A DNA stretch of 43,450 bases from Peptococcaceae bacterium (GCA_017656185.1 JACDOK010000018.1:1-43450); one strand, 5' to 3'; shown: positions 17,172-26,097, numbered from the stretch's first letter. Translations and numbers: made by a program. The notes: generated by a model not told the origin, from the sequence alone.

Positions 17172-18518
17172 GTGAGCAAACAATGGGAACCACAACTGGT
17201 GACGGAAATCCCGGGGCCAAACTCCCAAAAGCTTCTGGCCAGGAAGGAAAACTATGTAAGCCGCGGTCCCTCCAATTTGCTACCGGTATTTGCCGCGGAA
17301 GCCCGGGGAGCGCTGATTAAAGATGTTGACGGCAACGTCTTTATCGATTTTGCCGGGGGTATCGGCGTTATCAATGCCGGGCATTGTCCTCCGGCGGTAG
17401 TGGAGAGTATTCAGAAACAGGCGGCAAAGTATCTTCATACTTGCTGGCACGTGGTGATGTATGAGCCCTATGTTGAACTGGCTGAAAAACTGGCCGCTAT
17501 TACTCCCGGAAATTTCCCCAAGAAGACAATGTTCGTCAACAGCGGCGCTGAAGCGGTCGAAAACGCGGTAAAAATCGCCCGCAAGTACACAGGAAGAACC
17601 GGCATTATATCCTTGGAAAACGCCTTCCACGGCAGAACACTGATGACCATGACCCTGACCAGCAAAGTCAAGCCCTATAAATTCGGCTTTGGCCCCTTTG
17701 CCCCGGATGTTTACAAGATACCTTCCGCTTATTGTTATCGCTGTCCCTACGGCGCTCAGTACCCGGGTTGCGGGCTCGAATGCGCTGAAAAATTCCGCCG
17801 CTTTTTTATCACCGAATTTCCGGCAGAAAACATAGCAGCCTTCATTGCCGAGGTTGTACAGGGTGAAGGTGGTTTCATCGTCCAGCCCAAAGAATTTTTG
17901 CAAAGAATTAAAGCCATCTGTGAAGAAAACGGTATTCTCTTCATCGCCGACGAGATCCAAACCGGTTTCGGCCGGACGGGCAGCTTGTTTGCCATCGATC
18001 AATACGGAATTGAGCCGGATCTGATCACTATGGCCAAATCTCTCGCAGCCGGTTTGCCCTTGAGTGCCGTAACGGGCCGGGCCGAAATTATGGACGCCCC
18101 CTCTCCCGGAGAAATCGGCGGGACTTACGGGGGCAATCCGTTAGCATGTACCGCCGGCTTGGAAGTCATTAAACTGGTCGAGAAAGAGAACTTGTGTCAG
18201 CGGGCGGAACAGATTGGTGCCCGTATGGAAAACCGCTTGAAGGAAATGCAGGACAAGTACGAATTGATCGGTGATGTCCGCCGTCTCGGCGCTATGGTAG
18301 CTATTGAGCTGGTTAAGGACCGTAAAACCAAGGAACCTGCCCCGGTTGAAACCAAGCAAGCAGCAGCCGGTTGTCATCAAAAAGGTTTAATTGTCCTACC
18401 TGCCGGGGTTTTCAGCAACGTTCTGCGGTTCCTGGTCCCGTTGGTAATCGAAGATGAGGTGCTGGAACGGGGCTTAGACATCCTGGAGCAAAGCCTGGCG
18501 GAGGTTCAAGTTAGATGA
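17172..18518 (+). CDS. gabT: 4-aminobutyrate-type class III aminotransferase
   Basis: This 448-residue enzyme resembles GabT: NSGAEAVENAVKIARKYTGR, Asp260 in LFIADEIQTGFGRTG, Lys289 in TMAKSLAAGLPLSAV and GGTYGGNPLACTAGLE. It begins at a GTG after GGGGAGCTAAAG; a longer frame from 17112 overlaps the previous gene and is rejected. The Cys-rich insert AYCYRCPYGAQYPGCGLEC is shared with the upstream enzyme. It likely moves the amino group of 4-aminobutyrate (or another terminal amine) to 2-oxoglutarate, producing a semialdehyde for the aldehyde oxidoreductase encoded next. Confidence 0.9.
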   Translation: MSKQWEPQLVTEIPGPNSQKLLARKENYVSRGPSNLLPVFAAEARGALIKDVDGNVFIDFAGGIGVINAGHCPPAVVESIQKQAAKYLHTCWHVVMYEPYVELAEKLAAITPGNFPKKTMFVNSGAEAVENAVKIARKYTGRTGIISLENAFHGRTLMTMTLTSKVKPYKFGFGPFAPDVYKIPSAYCYRCPYGAQYPGCGLECAEKFRRFFITEFPAENIAAFIAEVVQGEGGFIVQPKEFLQRIKAICEENGILFIADEIQTGFGRTGSLFAIDQYGIEPDLITMAKSLAAGLPLSAVTGRAEIMDAPSPGEIGGTYGGNPLACTAGLEVIKLVEKENLCQRAEQIGARMENRLKEMQDKYELIGDVRRLGAMVAIELVKDRKTKEPAPVETKQAAAGCHQKGLIVLPAGVFSNVLRFLVPLVIEDEVLERGLDILEQSLAEVQVR

Positions 18519-18614
18519 AACTGATAGCTTTCTTTTGCTGGATCTCTATTGGATCTCCACCGGATACTCCATCGGAAAGGCTCGCTGACTGGGAAAGGCG
18601 GGTGAATACGATTC

Positions 18615-20372
18615 ATGCGCGGCTTTTTCGGTAAAATGTTGAGGGTTAATTTGACCGAACAAAAGTTTAGCGTAGAGAACATTACTGACGAAGTGCTGGC
18701 CGGTTACATGGGCGGCAAAGGGTTGGGCACTTACCTGCTCAACCGGGAAGTCGACCCTCGTACAGATCCTCTCGGGCCGGAAAATAGTTTGATTTTTACC
18801 ACGGGTATCGTTTCAGGGACCAGGCTGCCCGGCTCCAGCAGGTACGGGGTGTTCGCAAAGTCTCCCCTGACGGGATTTTATGCCGAATCTTACGCGGGCG
18901 GCAAAGTCGCCCCTGCCATGAAAAGCACCGGTTTCGATGCCATCGTACTGCAGGGGCAATCCAAGACCCCCGTCTATCTTGTCATTACCCCCCGAGGCGT
19001 GCAGTTCAAAGAGGCCGGGCACCTTTGGGGCAGGGATACTTACCGTGCCGAGGACGGAATGCTGGCCGAAGTTGGTGTCAAGGGAGCCCAGGCTGTCGTG
19101 ATAGGACCCGCCGGCGAAAAACTGGTGCGCTTTGCCTGTTTGGAGAACAATTACTGGCGTTCAGCCGGTAGAACCGGTCTGGGCGCGGTGATGGGTTCCA
19201 AAAAAGTAAAGGGGATCGTTTTTTACGGGGACCGGCGCGTGGAAGCGGCACGGCCCGCAAAGCTTCAGGAATACATTCGCGACTTGATCAAAAGAAGCCG
19301 GGACAATGCGGTCGTCAAATCATATCAAAAGCTGGGTACTCCTATGATGGTCGCCCTGATGAACACTGCCGGTGTCTTCCCCACCCGGTACTGGTCTCAG
19401 AATTATTACGAGCACTGGGAAAAAATCAGTGGCGAATACCTCCTCGAACATTTCAAAGTTAAGCCGCGTGCCTGTCCCAACTGCGTTTTGGCCTGCGGGA
19501 AAATGACCACGGTTACCGGAGGCCCACATGCCGGTTTGACTGTCGAAGGTCCTGAATATGAAACGATTTATGCTTTCGGGGGATTGTGCTGTATCGATAA
19601 ATTGGACGCCATAGTTTATTTCAATGATTTATGTGACCGTTACGGTATCGATACGATCACGACCGGCAATCTCTGCGCCTTCGCCATTGAAGCCGCCAAG
19701 CAGGGAAAACTGGACCTAGACATCGATTACGGGGACGCCGAGGGTGTGGCCCAACTAATAAAAGACATTGCGGAACGCTCCGGCGTGGGGGACCTGCTCG
19801 CCGAAGGGATCAAAACGGCCAGCATCGAGTGGGATATGGAAGATGCGGCGGTACATGTGAAAGGAATGGAGCCTGCCGGTTATGATCCCCGTATTTTTAA
19901 GGGTATGGGCCTGGCTTATGCCACGTCACCCAGAGGGGCCTGCCACCTGCGAGCCACTTTTTATAAGCCGGAGGCCAGCGGAATCATCGACCCGGCGGCG
20001 ACCGAAGGCAAAGCCAAGCTGTTTGTCGAGTATGAAGACCGGTTGACGCTGTACGACACCATGATTGAATGCAAATTTTTCAGGGATCTCGTTCTTTGGG
20101 ACGATTTGGCTGCCATCCACAGCAGTATTACCGGTATTGATTTCACCGCAGATCAATTGCGGCAAATCGCCAGAAGGGTTGTAGACCAAACCCGTCTTTT
20201 CAACATCAAAGCCGGTTTAACCAGGCAGGACGATACTTTACCGGAACGACTCTTTAAGGTCAAAGTGGGAAATCCCGCTCAAAATATTACGCGGGAAGAG
20301 CTGGATAAAATGGTCGCCGAATATTACGCCTTGCGCGGCTGGGATGAAGAAGGCGTTCCCGGAAACCGGTAA
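18615..20372 (+). CDS. aor: Aldehyde:ferredoxin oxidoreductase (tungsten/molybdenum)
   Basis: The 585-residue protein is a full-length AOR. The [4Fe-4S] ligands are Cys287, Cys290 and Cys294 in CPNCVLAC plus a fourth, probably Cys486 in MIECKFFRD. The N-terminal pterin-binding domain has GGKGLGTYLL and GVFAKSPLTGFYAES. AORs oxidise aldehydes to carboxylates and reduce ferredoxin; they are oxygen sensitive and mark an anaerobe. Here it would oxidise the semialdehyde made by the aminotransferase (succinic semialdehyde in the GABA scheme), conserving the electrons as reduced ferredoxin. The site before its ATG is weak (AAAGGCGGGTG). Confidence 0.93.
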   Translation: MRGFFGKMLRVNLTEQKFSVENITDEVLAGYMGGKGLGTYLLNREVDPRTDPLGPENSLIFTTGIVSGTRLPGSSRYGVFAKSPLTGFYAESYAGGKVAPAMKSTGFDAIVLQGQSKTPVYLVITPRGVQFKEAGHLWGRDTYRAEDGMLAEVGVKGAQAVVIGPAGEKLVRFACLENNYWRSAGRTGLGAVMGSKKVKGIVFYGDRRVEAARPAKLQEYIRDLIKRSRDNAVVKSYQKLGTPMMVALMNTAGVFPTRYWSQNYYEHWEKISGEYLLEHFKVKPRACPNCVLACGKMTTVTGGPHAGLTVEGPEYETIYAFGGLCCIDKLDAIVYFNDLCDRYGIDTITTGNLCAFAIEAAKQGKLDLDIDYGDAEGVAQLIKDIAERSGVGDLLAEGIKTASIEWDMEDAAVHVKGMEPAGYDPRIFKGMGLAYATSPRGACHLRATFYKPEASGIIDPAATEGKAKLFVEYEDRLTLYDTMIECKFFRDLVLWDDLAAIHSSITGIDFTADQLRQIARRVVDQTRLFNIKAGLTRQDDTLPERLFKVKVGNPAQNITREELDKMVAEYYALRGWDEEGVPGNR

Positions 20373-20403
20373 ACGGCAGCGGAAAGCCACCTGAAACAAC
20401 GGG

Positions 20404-21129
20404 GTGATAGCGATTAACACGAGAGAAAAGGCTCTTTCCAAAGTTACGACCTTGGAAGAAGCGCTGAAATATATCAACGATGGGACCGTTTTGATGTACG
20501 GCGGATTTGGCGGCATCGGCAACCCCCCAACCTTAATTGAAGGCATCCTGCAAAAAGGGGTTAAGGATCTTGTTTTAATCGGCAATGATACCGCCTTCCC
20601 CGACGTGGGTATCGGTCGTTTGATAACCGCCGGGCGTGTTAGAAAAATCATTACTTCACACGTCGGCTCCAACCCTGTAACCGGGCAGCTGATGCACAGC
20701 GGGAAATTGGAGGTGGAATTCAGTCCCCAGGGTACGCTGGCCGAGCGCATTAGAGCGGGCGGTATGGGCCTGGGCGGTATCCTTACCGACGTGGGGATTG
20801 GGACGGTAGCGGAGAACGGCAAGCAGAAAATAAAAATCAACGGTAAGGAATACCTGGTGGAAACGGCGCTTACCGCTGAAGTGGCCATCGTGCATGCCGA
20901 CAAAGCGGATCCGTTCGGCAACTTGACATATATCCGCAGCGGCAGAAATTTCAGTCCCCTGGTGGCCATGGCAGCCGATATAACCATTGCCGAGGCTGAT
21001 GAAATCGTTTCCTTGGGATCGCTGGATCCTGAATGCATTGTAACGCCGGGAGTTTATGTAAATATGGTAATACCCAGTCAGGGAGTGAACTGGAAATGGC
21101 CGTGGGAAGAGATAAAAGGCAGCTCATAG
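20404..21129 (+). CDS. atoD: 3-oxoacid/acetate CoA-transferase, subunit A
   Basis: The 241-residue alpha subunit of a family I CoA-transferase shows MYGGFGGIGNPPTLIEGI, the SENG-less alpha pattern LIGNDTAFPDVGIGRLI, and FSPQGTLAERIRAGGMGLGG, close to AtoD. It begins at GTG. It overlaps subunit B by 34 bases, so the two are translationally coupled. The enzyme moves CoA from an acyl-CoA to a 3-oxoacid; in this operon the acceptor could be 3-oxo-6-acetamidohexanoate, acetoacetate or 3-oxoadipate. Confidence 0.92.
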   Translation: MIAINTREKALSKVTTLEEALKYINDGTVLMYGGFGGIGNPPTLIEGILQKGVKDLVLIGNDTAFPDVGIGRLITAGRVRKIITSHVGSNPVTGQLMHSGKLEVEFSPQGTLAERIRAGGMGLGGILTDVGIGTVAENGKQKIKINGKEYLVETALTAEVAIVHADKADPFGNLTYIRSGRNFSPLVAMAADITIAEADEIVSLGSLDPECIVTPGVYVNMVIPSQGVNWKWPWEEIKGSS

Positions 21130-21755
21130 CCGGGCGGGCGGCCCAGGAACTGAAAAACGGGATGATTGTAAATCTCGGGATCGGTATACCCACCCTGGTG
21201 GCGGATTACGTGCCCGATGGTGTCCACGTGGTCTTTCAAGCGGAAAACGGCATCCTGGGATACGGGAAAAGCCCGCGGGCCGGTGAGGAAGATCCTTTCC
21301 TGTGCAACGCGGGCGGGCTTCCCGTTACCTTAACGGACGAGGCCTCTTATTTCGACAGCACCATAGCTTTTGGTATGATCCGCCGCGGTTTGCTCGACCT
21401 CACCATACTGGGGGCACTGCAGGTCAGCCAAAAGGGAGACCTGGCAAACTGGATTGTACCGGGCAAGAGGGTACCGGGAATGGGCGGTGCCATCGACCTT
21501 GCACAGAAAGCCAAAAAGGTCGTCGCGGTGACCCGGCATGTTGCCAGGGATGGTTCCCCCAAAATCCTGCCCGAGTGTACCTACCCCCTGACAACCAGGC
21601 AGGCTGTAAATTTAATCATTACCGACATGGCCGTCATTGAAGTAACTGATGCGGGTTTGGTATTAAAGGAAGTCGCCAAGGAACACACGGTTGACGATGT
21701 GGTACGGGCTACCGCCGCACCGTTGATTATTCCCGATCAGGTGGAAGAATTTTAG
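21096..21755 (+). CDS. atoA: 3-oxoacid/acetate CoA-transferase, subunit B
   Basis: The 219-residue beta subunit carries the catalytic Glu in FQAENGILGYG, plus VNLGIGIPTLVADYV and the C-terminal TDMAVIEVTDAGLVLKE. The start is the ATG about nine bases after GGGAG, inside the 3' end of subunit A. Glu forms the gamma-glutamyl-CoA thioester in this family. It pairs with the preceding subunit and is followed 22 bases later by thiolase, the usual order in short-chain oxoacid degradation. Confidence 0.93.
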   Translation: MAVGRDKRQLIAGRAAQELKNGMIVNLGIGIPTLVADYVPDGVHVVFQAENGILGYGKSPRAGEEDPFLCNAGGLPVTLTDEASYFDSTIAFGMIRRGLLDLTILGALQVSQKGDLANWIVPGKRVPGMGGAIDLAQKAKKVVAVTRHVARDGSPKILPECTYPLTTRQAVNLIITDMAVIEVTDAGLVLKEVAKEHTVDDVVRATAAPLIIPDQVEEF

Positions 21756-21777
21756 GTATTTCCGGGAGGTTTTTCAA

Positions 21778-22974
21778 ATGCAGGATGCGGTCATTGTTGA
21801 CGGCAACAGAACGGCTGTGGGGATGTTCGGCAAGACCTTGCGCGACGTGCCGGCTTCGGTTCTTGCGACACACGTTCTAAATGACCTAGTCCAAAGAACA
21901 GGTATCCCCCGTGAGGCTGTGGACGAAGTCATTTTCGGCAACGGCTACATCCACGGCGGCGGTTTGAATATCGCGCGCATAGCCTCTCAAAAGGCCGGCT
22001 TCCCCCGAGAAACGCCGGCCTACGTTATCATTAAGGCCTGTGCTTCTGGGCTTAAGGCCATAACGTCGGCAGCTATGGCCATCAAAGCGGGAGAGGCCGA
22101 AGTTATCATCGCAGGCGGGGCGGAGAATATGAGTCAAGTCCCGCACCTGGTGAGATGCCGCTGGGGGAAAAAGTACGGTGATATGCTGATAGAAGACGCT
22201 CTTATGGTCGATGGCCTCATTTGCGCGCTGCAGAATGAACATATGGGGGTGACCGCCGAGCGGCTGGCCCGCAGGTACGGCATTAGCCGGAACGAGCAGG
22301 ACGAGTTTGCCTACCAAAGCCACTACAAAGCCGTCAAGGCCATCGAGAGGGGAGCGTTTGAAGAGGAAATCGTCCCCTTGGAAGTAAAAAAAAGAAAGGA
22401 AACCGTTGTTTTTGCCGAGGATGAATCCGTACGCAAGGATATTGACCTGGAAAAAATGAGCAAGCTGCCTCCTGTTTTTCAAAAAAACGGCACCGTCATG
22501 GCCGGTAACGCCTGTCCCATGAACGATGCGGCATCATCAGTCCTGGTAATGTCGGCTGAAAAAGCCAAGGAATACAATTTAAACCCTAAAGCCAGGGTGG
22601 TCGCCTCGGCCAGCGTCGGGGTTGACCCGGCAATCATGGGGATCGGGCCGGTTCCGGCAACCAGGAAGGCCCTGCAAAAAGCCGGCCTCAGTCTTGATGA
22701 CATTGCCCTGATAGAACTTAATGAAGCTTTTGCGGCTCAGAGCCTGGCGGTGATTAAGGAACTGGAACTTGACCCGCAGAAGGTTAATGTCAACGGCGGC
22801 GCCATAGCGCTGGGACACCCGGTAGGCGCTACAGGTCCCAAGTTAACGATAACGCTGATTAACGAACTGATCCGCAGAAATGAACGTTACGGGCTGGTTA
22901 CCCTTTGCATGTCCGGCGGCCTGGGTATGGCCGTGATCTTCGAGAACCTTCGCTATCAAGAGGAGCGTGGATAA
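21778..22974 (+). CDS. Thiolase (acetyl-CoA acyltransferase)
   Basis: The 398-residue thiolase has the nucleophile Cys88 in IIKACASGLKA, NEAFAAQS, the His in GGAIALGHPVGATG and the second Cys in CMSGGLG, so it is catalytically intact. GGGAGG precedes the ATG. In a degradative operon with a CoA-transferase it cleaves a 3-oxoacyl-CoA to acetyl-CoA and a shortened acyl-CoA. With 3-oxo-6-acetamidohexanoyl-CoA the products would be acetyl-CoA and 4-acetamidobutyryl-CoA. The chain-length preference cannot be read from the sequence. Confidence 0.94.
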   Translation: MQDAVIVDGNRTAVGMFGKTLRDVPASVLATHVLNDLVQRTGIPREAVDEVIFGNGYIHGGGLNIARIASQKAGFPRETPAYVIIKACASGLKAITSAAMAIKAGEAEVIIAGGAENMSQVPHLVRCRWGKKYGDMLIEDALMVDGLICALQNEHMGVTAERLARRYGISRNEQDEFAYQSHYKAVKAIERGAFEEEIVPLEVKKRKETVVFAEDESVRKDIDLEKMSKLPPVFQKNGTVMAGNACPMNDAASSVLVMSAEKAKEYNLNPKARVVASASVGVDPAIMGIGPVPATRKALQKAGLSLDDIALIELNEAFAAQSLAVIKELELDPQKVNVNGGAIALGHPVGATGPKLTITLINELIRRNERYGLVTLCMSGGLGMAVIFENLRYQEERG

Positions 22975-22976
22975 AC

Positions 22977-24251
22977 GTGCGAGACCGGATAAGGCAGTGG
23001 CTTCAAGATCATGCGGGCGAAGCGGCCAACTTCTTATCGTTCTTGATAAAGGCAGAAAGCACCGCTGGACTTGAGCGGCAGGCCCAGGAACTGGTGGCCA
23101 AGAAGTTTGATGAACTGGGTATGGATGTTGACGTGTGGGAACAAGGGGGCGATGAACTGTTAAAGCACCCCTATTTTTGTTCTCCGCGCACCGATTTTAC
23201 CGGCAGCCCTAACGTCGTCGGTCGCTTAAAGGGAACAGGCGGGGGCCGCTCGCTGATTATCAACGGGCACATCGATGTCGTACCGCCCGGTGAGCTTGAG
23301 CAGTGGAGCAGATCTCCCTGGTCGGGGCACATTGAGGACGGCAGGATATTCGGACGCGGGGCTACCGATATGAAGGGCGGTACCGTTTCTGCCCTTCTCG
23401 CGGTAGAAGCCCTGCAGGCTCTTGGCATTAAACTGAAAGGTGACATCATATTTGAAAGCGTGGTAGAAGAGGAAAGCGGCGGGTCCGGTACCCTGGCCGC
23501 CATCCTGCGGGGCTACCGCGCGGACGCAGCTTTAATCCCGGAACCCTCGGGCATGGCCGTTTACCCGCAGCAGCAGGGGTCCATGTGGTTCAGGATAACG
23601 GTGAAGGGACGTGTTGCCCACGGCGGAACCCGCTATCAGGGAGTCAGCGCCATAGAAAAGGCCGTTTTAGTGATCAAGCGGATTGAGAAACTGGAAAGAA
23701 AGAAAAACAGCCCTTTGCCAAGCGAGCCTTTGTACCAAGGGGTGCCCATACCTGTTCCCATCAACGTCGGGAAGATCAGCGGCGGCAGTTGGCCGTCCTC
23801 GGTGCCTGACCTAGTGACCATAGAAGGCCGTATGGGAATTGCCCCGGGTGAAATACCGGAAGATGCTCAAAAAGAGATGGAAGAAAGCATGCGGTCCCTG
23901 AAAGATATTGATCCCTGGTTCAGCAAGCATCCACCGGTGGTGGAATGGTTCGGGGCGCGCTGGCTCCCCGGCCATATTGACCTCGACCACCCGTTAATGA
24001 GGATTCTTACTGATACCTATCGCAAAGTACTGAATGCCGATCCGGAGATCAAGGCGTCTCCCTGGGGAACTGACGGCGGGCTGCTTACCCAGGTAGCCGG
24101 TATTCCCACGATCGTATTCGGTCCCGGGGTTACCGCGGCAGCCCATCAAGCAGACGAGTATATCGAGCTGCAAAGTATTTTGGAAGCTGCGGAGATTTAC
24201 GCTCTTACCATTATAGAATGGTGCGGATTGACTCCCCCGTTCCGGGCGTAA
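22977..24251 (+). CDS. M20-family deacylase (ArgE/DapE-like)
   Basis: The product is a di-zinc amidohydrolase of about 424 residues with IINGHIDVVPPG, GRGATDMKGG and the catalytic pair in VVEEESGGSG, followed by a dimerisation domain. It starts at GTG two bases after the thiolase stop, with GAGGAG inside that gene's end. Relatives remove acetyl or succinyl groups from amino acids. In this operon a likely substrate is 4-acetamidobutyrate or N6-acetyl-beta-lysine. The last codons (CGLTPPFRA) overlap the ablA remnant, so the C-terminus may have been altered by the deletion. Confidence 0.9.
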   Translation: MRDRIRQWLQDHAGEAANFLSFLIKAESTAGLERQAQELVAKKFDELGMDVDVWEQGGDELLKHPYFCSPRTDFTGSPNVVGRLKGTGGGRSLIINGHIDVVPPGELEQWSRSPWSGHIEDGRIFGRGATDMKGGTVSALLAVEALQALGIKLKGDIIFESVVEEESGGSGTLAAILRGYRADAALIPEPSGMAVYPQQQGSMWFRITVKGRVAHGGTRYQGVSAIEKAVLVIKRIEKLERKKNSPLPSEPLYQGVPIPVPINVGKISGGSWPSSVPDLVTIEGRMGIAPGEIPEDAQKEMEESMRSLKDIDPWFSKHPPVVEWFGARWLPGHIDLDHPLMRILTDTYRKVLNADPEIKASPWGTDGGLLTQVAGIPTIVFGPGVTAAAHQADEYIELQSILEAAEIYALTIIEWCGLTPPFRA

Positions 24252-24472
24252 CACATCGTTATCCCGACCGTGCCCTGTTCCTGGTCACGGACCAATGTTC
24301 CATGTATTGCCGCCACTGTACGCGCCGGCGGTTGGCCGGGACCCACGACCGGCCTCTACCCCGCAAACAGATTGACCGGGCCATCAACTATATTCAAACC
24401 AACTCTCAAATAAAAATCCAGTTAGGAGCGACGTCAAGCGATGCTGTTCACCGAGAACGACCGTATCATTAA
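24218..24472 (+). pseudogene. ablA: Internal fragment of lysine 2,3-aminomutase (ablA/kamA scar)
   Basis: An 84-codon frame contains about 60 residues clearly from lysine 2,3-aminomutase: DSPVPGVTHRYPDRALFLVT, the radical-SAM cluster CSMYCRHC, TRRR and LPRKQIDRAINYIQTN. The protein should be over 400 residues, so the N-terminal region and everything beyond about residue 180 (PLP Lys, LSGGDAL motif) are missing. No other frame continues the homology, so this is a deletion, not a frameshift. The fragment is joined on the left to the deacylase gene end and on the right to the ablB leader, exactly where ablA normally sits. Confidence 0.85.
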
Positions 24473-25295
24473 AGAAGAAAGACCCAAGTTTACACTCCAG
24501 GCGCATCTCGACGATACCAACCGCCGCATTTGGGTCTTCCATTATTCAATCAAAGACCGGAACTATAATCTTTTTGTGGACTACCTGTTTCAAACTGCTC
24601 TGCGTAATGATTTCAGTAAAATCATCATCCCGGCACACGAGAAGGACGTAGATGGACTTGCCGCACGTGACTTTATACCGGAAGCCCGTGCCGAGGTTTT
24701 TTTTGCGGGGCAAACGGCCTATTTTATGTCCCGCTACCTATCCGACAAAAGGCGGTTAAGCTCCCGTTTCCCTGAGGAAGAGAAAATGCTGCGGGAAATA
24801 CTGCAAAAACCCCAGGTGCCCAAGACGAAGCCGGGAGCACAATTTGAACTCCGGCGGGCTACCCGGGATGACATCCGGGACTTGGCACATCTTTTCGATC
24901 GGGTTTTTGAAACCTATCCCACACCGGTCAATGATCCCGGGTATCTAAAAACAGCTATGGATCACGGCGTAATTTTCCGCCTGGCTGCCACCGGTGACAG
25001 TTTGGCCGGTGCGGCCGCCGCCGAAATCGACCGGTACCATAAGAACGCCGAGATGACCGATTTCGCAACCCTGCCGGCCTACCGGGGCCGGGGTTTGGCA
25101 GGAGCACTCCTGGCGGCTCTGGAAGAAGACTGCCGCTCAATGGGGATAAAATGTTTTTACAGCCTCACGCGTGCCACCTCGTATGGTATGAATCTCGTCT
25201 TTCACCGCGCGGGTTACCGCTACCGGGGTACAATGCTGAATAATGCCCACATTGCCGGTAATTGGGAAGACCTGCATTTGTGGGTGAAGGTGTAG
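24441..25295 (+). CDS. ablB: Beta-lysine N6-acetyltransferase
   Basis: The 284-residue protein matches AblB: an N-terminal specific domain (RNYNLFVDYLFQTALRNDF, KIIIPAHEKDVDGL, FFAGQTAYFMSRYL) and a C-terminal GNAT domain with FELRRATRDDIRDLAHLF and acetyl-CoA loop RGRGLAGALL. AblB acetylates beta-lysine to N6-acetyl-beta-lysine, a compatible solute in methanogens and some bacteria. AGGAG precedes the ATG. The usual partner ablA is only a scar here, so a beta-lysine supply must come from elsewhere. It is the last gene of the operon. Confidence 0.9.
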   Translation: MLFTENDRIIKEERPKFTLQAHLDDTNRRIWVFHYSIKDRNYNLFVDYLFQTALRNDFSKIIIPAHEKDVDGLAARDFIPEARAEVFFAGQTAYFMSRYLSDKRRLSSRFPEEEKMLREILQKPQVPKTKPGAQFELRRATRDDIRDLAHLFDRVFETYPTPVNDPGYLKTAMDHGVIFRLAATGDSLAGAAAAEIDRYHKNAEMTDFATLPAYRGRGLAGALLAALEEDCRSMGIKCFYSLTRATSYGMNLVFHRAGYRYRGTMLNNAHIAGNWEDLHLWVKV

Positions 25296-25299
25296 GGCG

Positions 25300-25530
25300 C
25301 TCCCCAGCACTCAGTTTGGCTTGCATTTCGGGCTTATCTGAGTGCTGCAAGTTTCTTAATTACCAATTACCTAAGCTAACTATACATCACAGAACAAACC
25401 TACCGGTCCAAATATGGAAGAACTTAATAACGTAAAAGTTCCTTTATTACCCCTCACTCCTTACCCCTCACCCCTTCCTGCTTCCTGCTTACTCCTTACC
25501 CCTTACTGTTTATCCTTTCATGGTACCGGT
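25300..25530. repeat. Low-complexity intergenic repeat island
   Basis: This gene-free stretch contains TTAATTACCAATTACC, then a run of degenerate short units (CTCACTCCTTACCCC, CTTCCTGCTTCCTGCTTACT). The same units recur at 29770-29955 and 30851-31260, and in part at 15546-15605. It lies between ablB and the dCMP deaminase gene. The function is unknown; it resembles dispersed noncoding repeats rather than an insertion sequence. Confidence 0.7.
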
Positions 25531-25644
25531 AAATCGGTATGAGAAACTGATTACCGAATCATCAAGGATTTTGCGATAAATGCGCGAATAAAAGTAGACA
25601 TTATCGAAACAACGAATTTTAGGGCTATTTATGAGGTGATATAA

Positions 25645-26097
25645 TTGCGACCGGGTTGGGATGAAATATTTATGGCCCAGGCGGAACTGATGGCACGCAG
25701 ATCAACCTGCTTGCGCCGGAAAGTGGGGGCGGTACTGGTGCGCGACAACCGGGCCATCGCCAGCGGGTACAACGGCCCTCCTTCCGGCCTCGCGCACTGT
25801 GATGAGCGCGGGGGCTGCCTGCGCGAGCAGCTGAAAGTGCCGAGCGGACACCGCCAGGAAATTTGCCGGGCCCTGCACGCCGAGCAAAACGTAGTACTCC
25901 AGCTGGCCATTACCGGGCTGAGCGGGCGCGACACGACACTGTATGTAACTCATTTCCCGTGTTTTACGTGTGCCAAAATGCTGGTGCAGCTAGGGGTGCG
26001 GAGAATTGTCTACCGGGAAGGTTATCCGGACGACTTTTCGGCGGAACTGCTTCGTGAAGCAGGGATCGCAACGGAACAGTTCCGTAAGGTGCTGTAA
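25645..26097 (+). CDS. comEB: dCMP/cytidine deaminase family protein (ComEB-like)
   Basis: The 150-residue zinc deaminase has the catalytic HAEQNV and the zinc pair PCFTCAK, with an SGYNGPPSGLAHCDERGGC segment typical of dCMP deaminases. It converts dCMP to dUMP for dTMP synthesis; in Bacillus the homologue is ComEB. It starts at TTG about seven bases after GAGGTGAT. It is a single gene, convergent with the large GGDEF protein, whose stop lies four bases away. Confidence 0.92.
   Translation: MRPGWDEIFMAQAELMARRSTCLRRKVGAVLVRDNRAIASGYNGPPSGLAHCDERGGCLREQLKVPSGHRQEICRALHAEQNVVLQLAITGLSGRDTTLYVTHFPCFTCAKMLVQLGVRRIVYREGYPDDFSAELLREAGIATEQFRKVL

Noticed and set aside
20404-22974. Simple acetoacetate/butyrate utilisation operon (atoDAB)
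   Set aside because: The CoA-transferase and thiolase alone would fit, but the tight linkage with two aminotransferases, AOR, deacylase and abl genes points to an amino compound as the source of the oxoacid. Kept only as an alternative.
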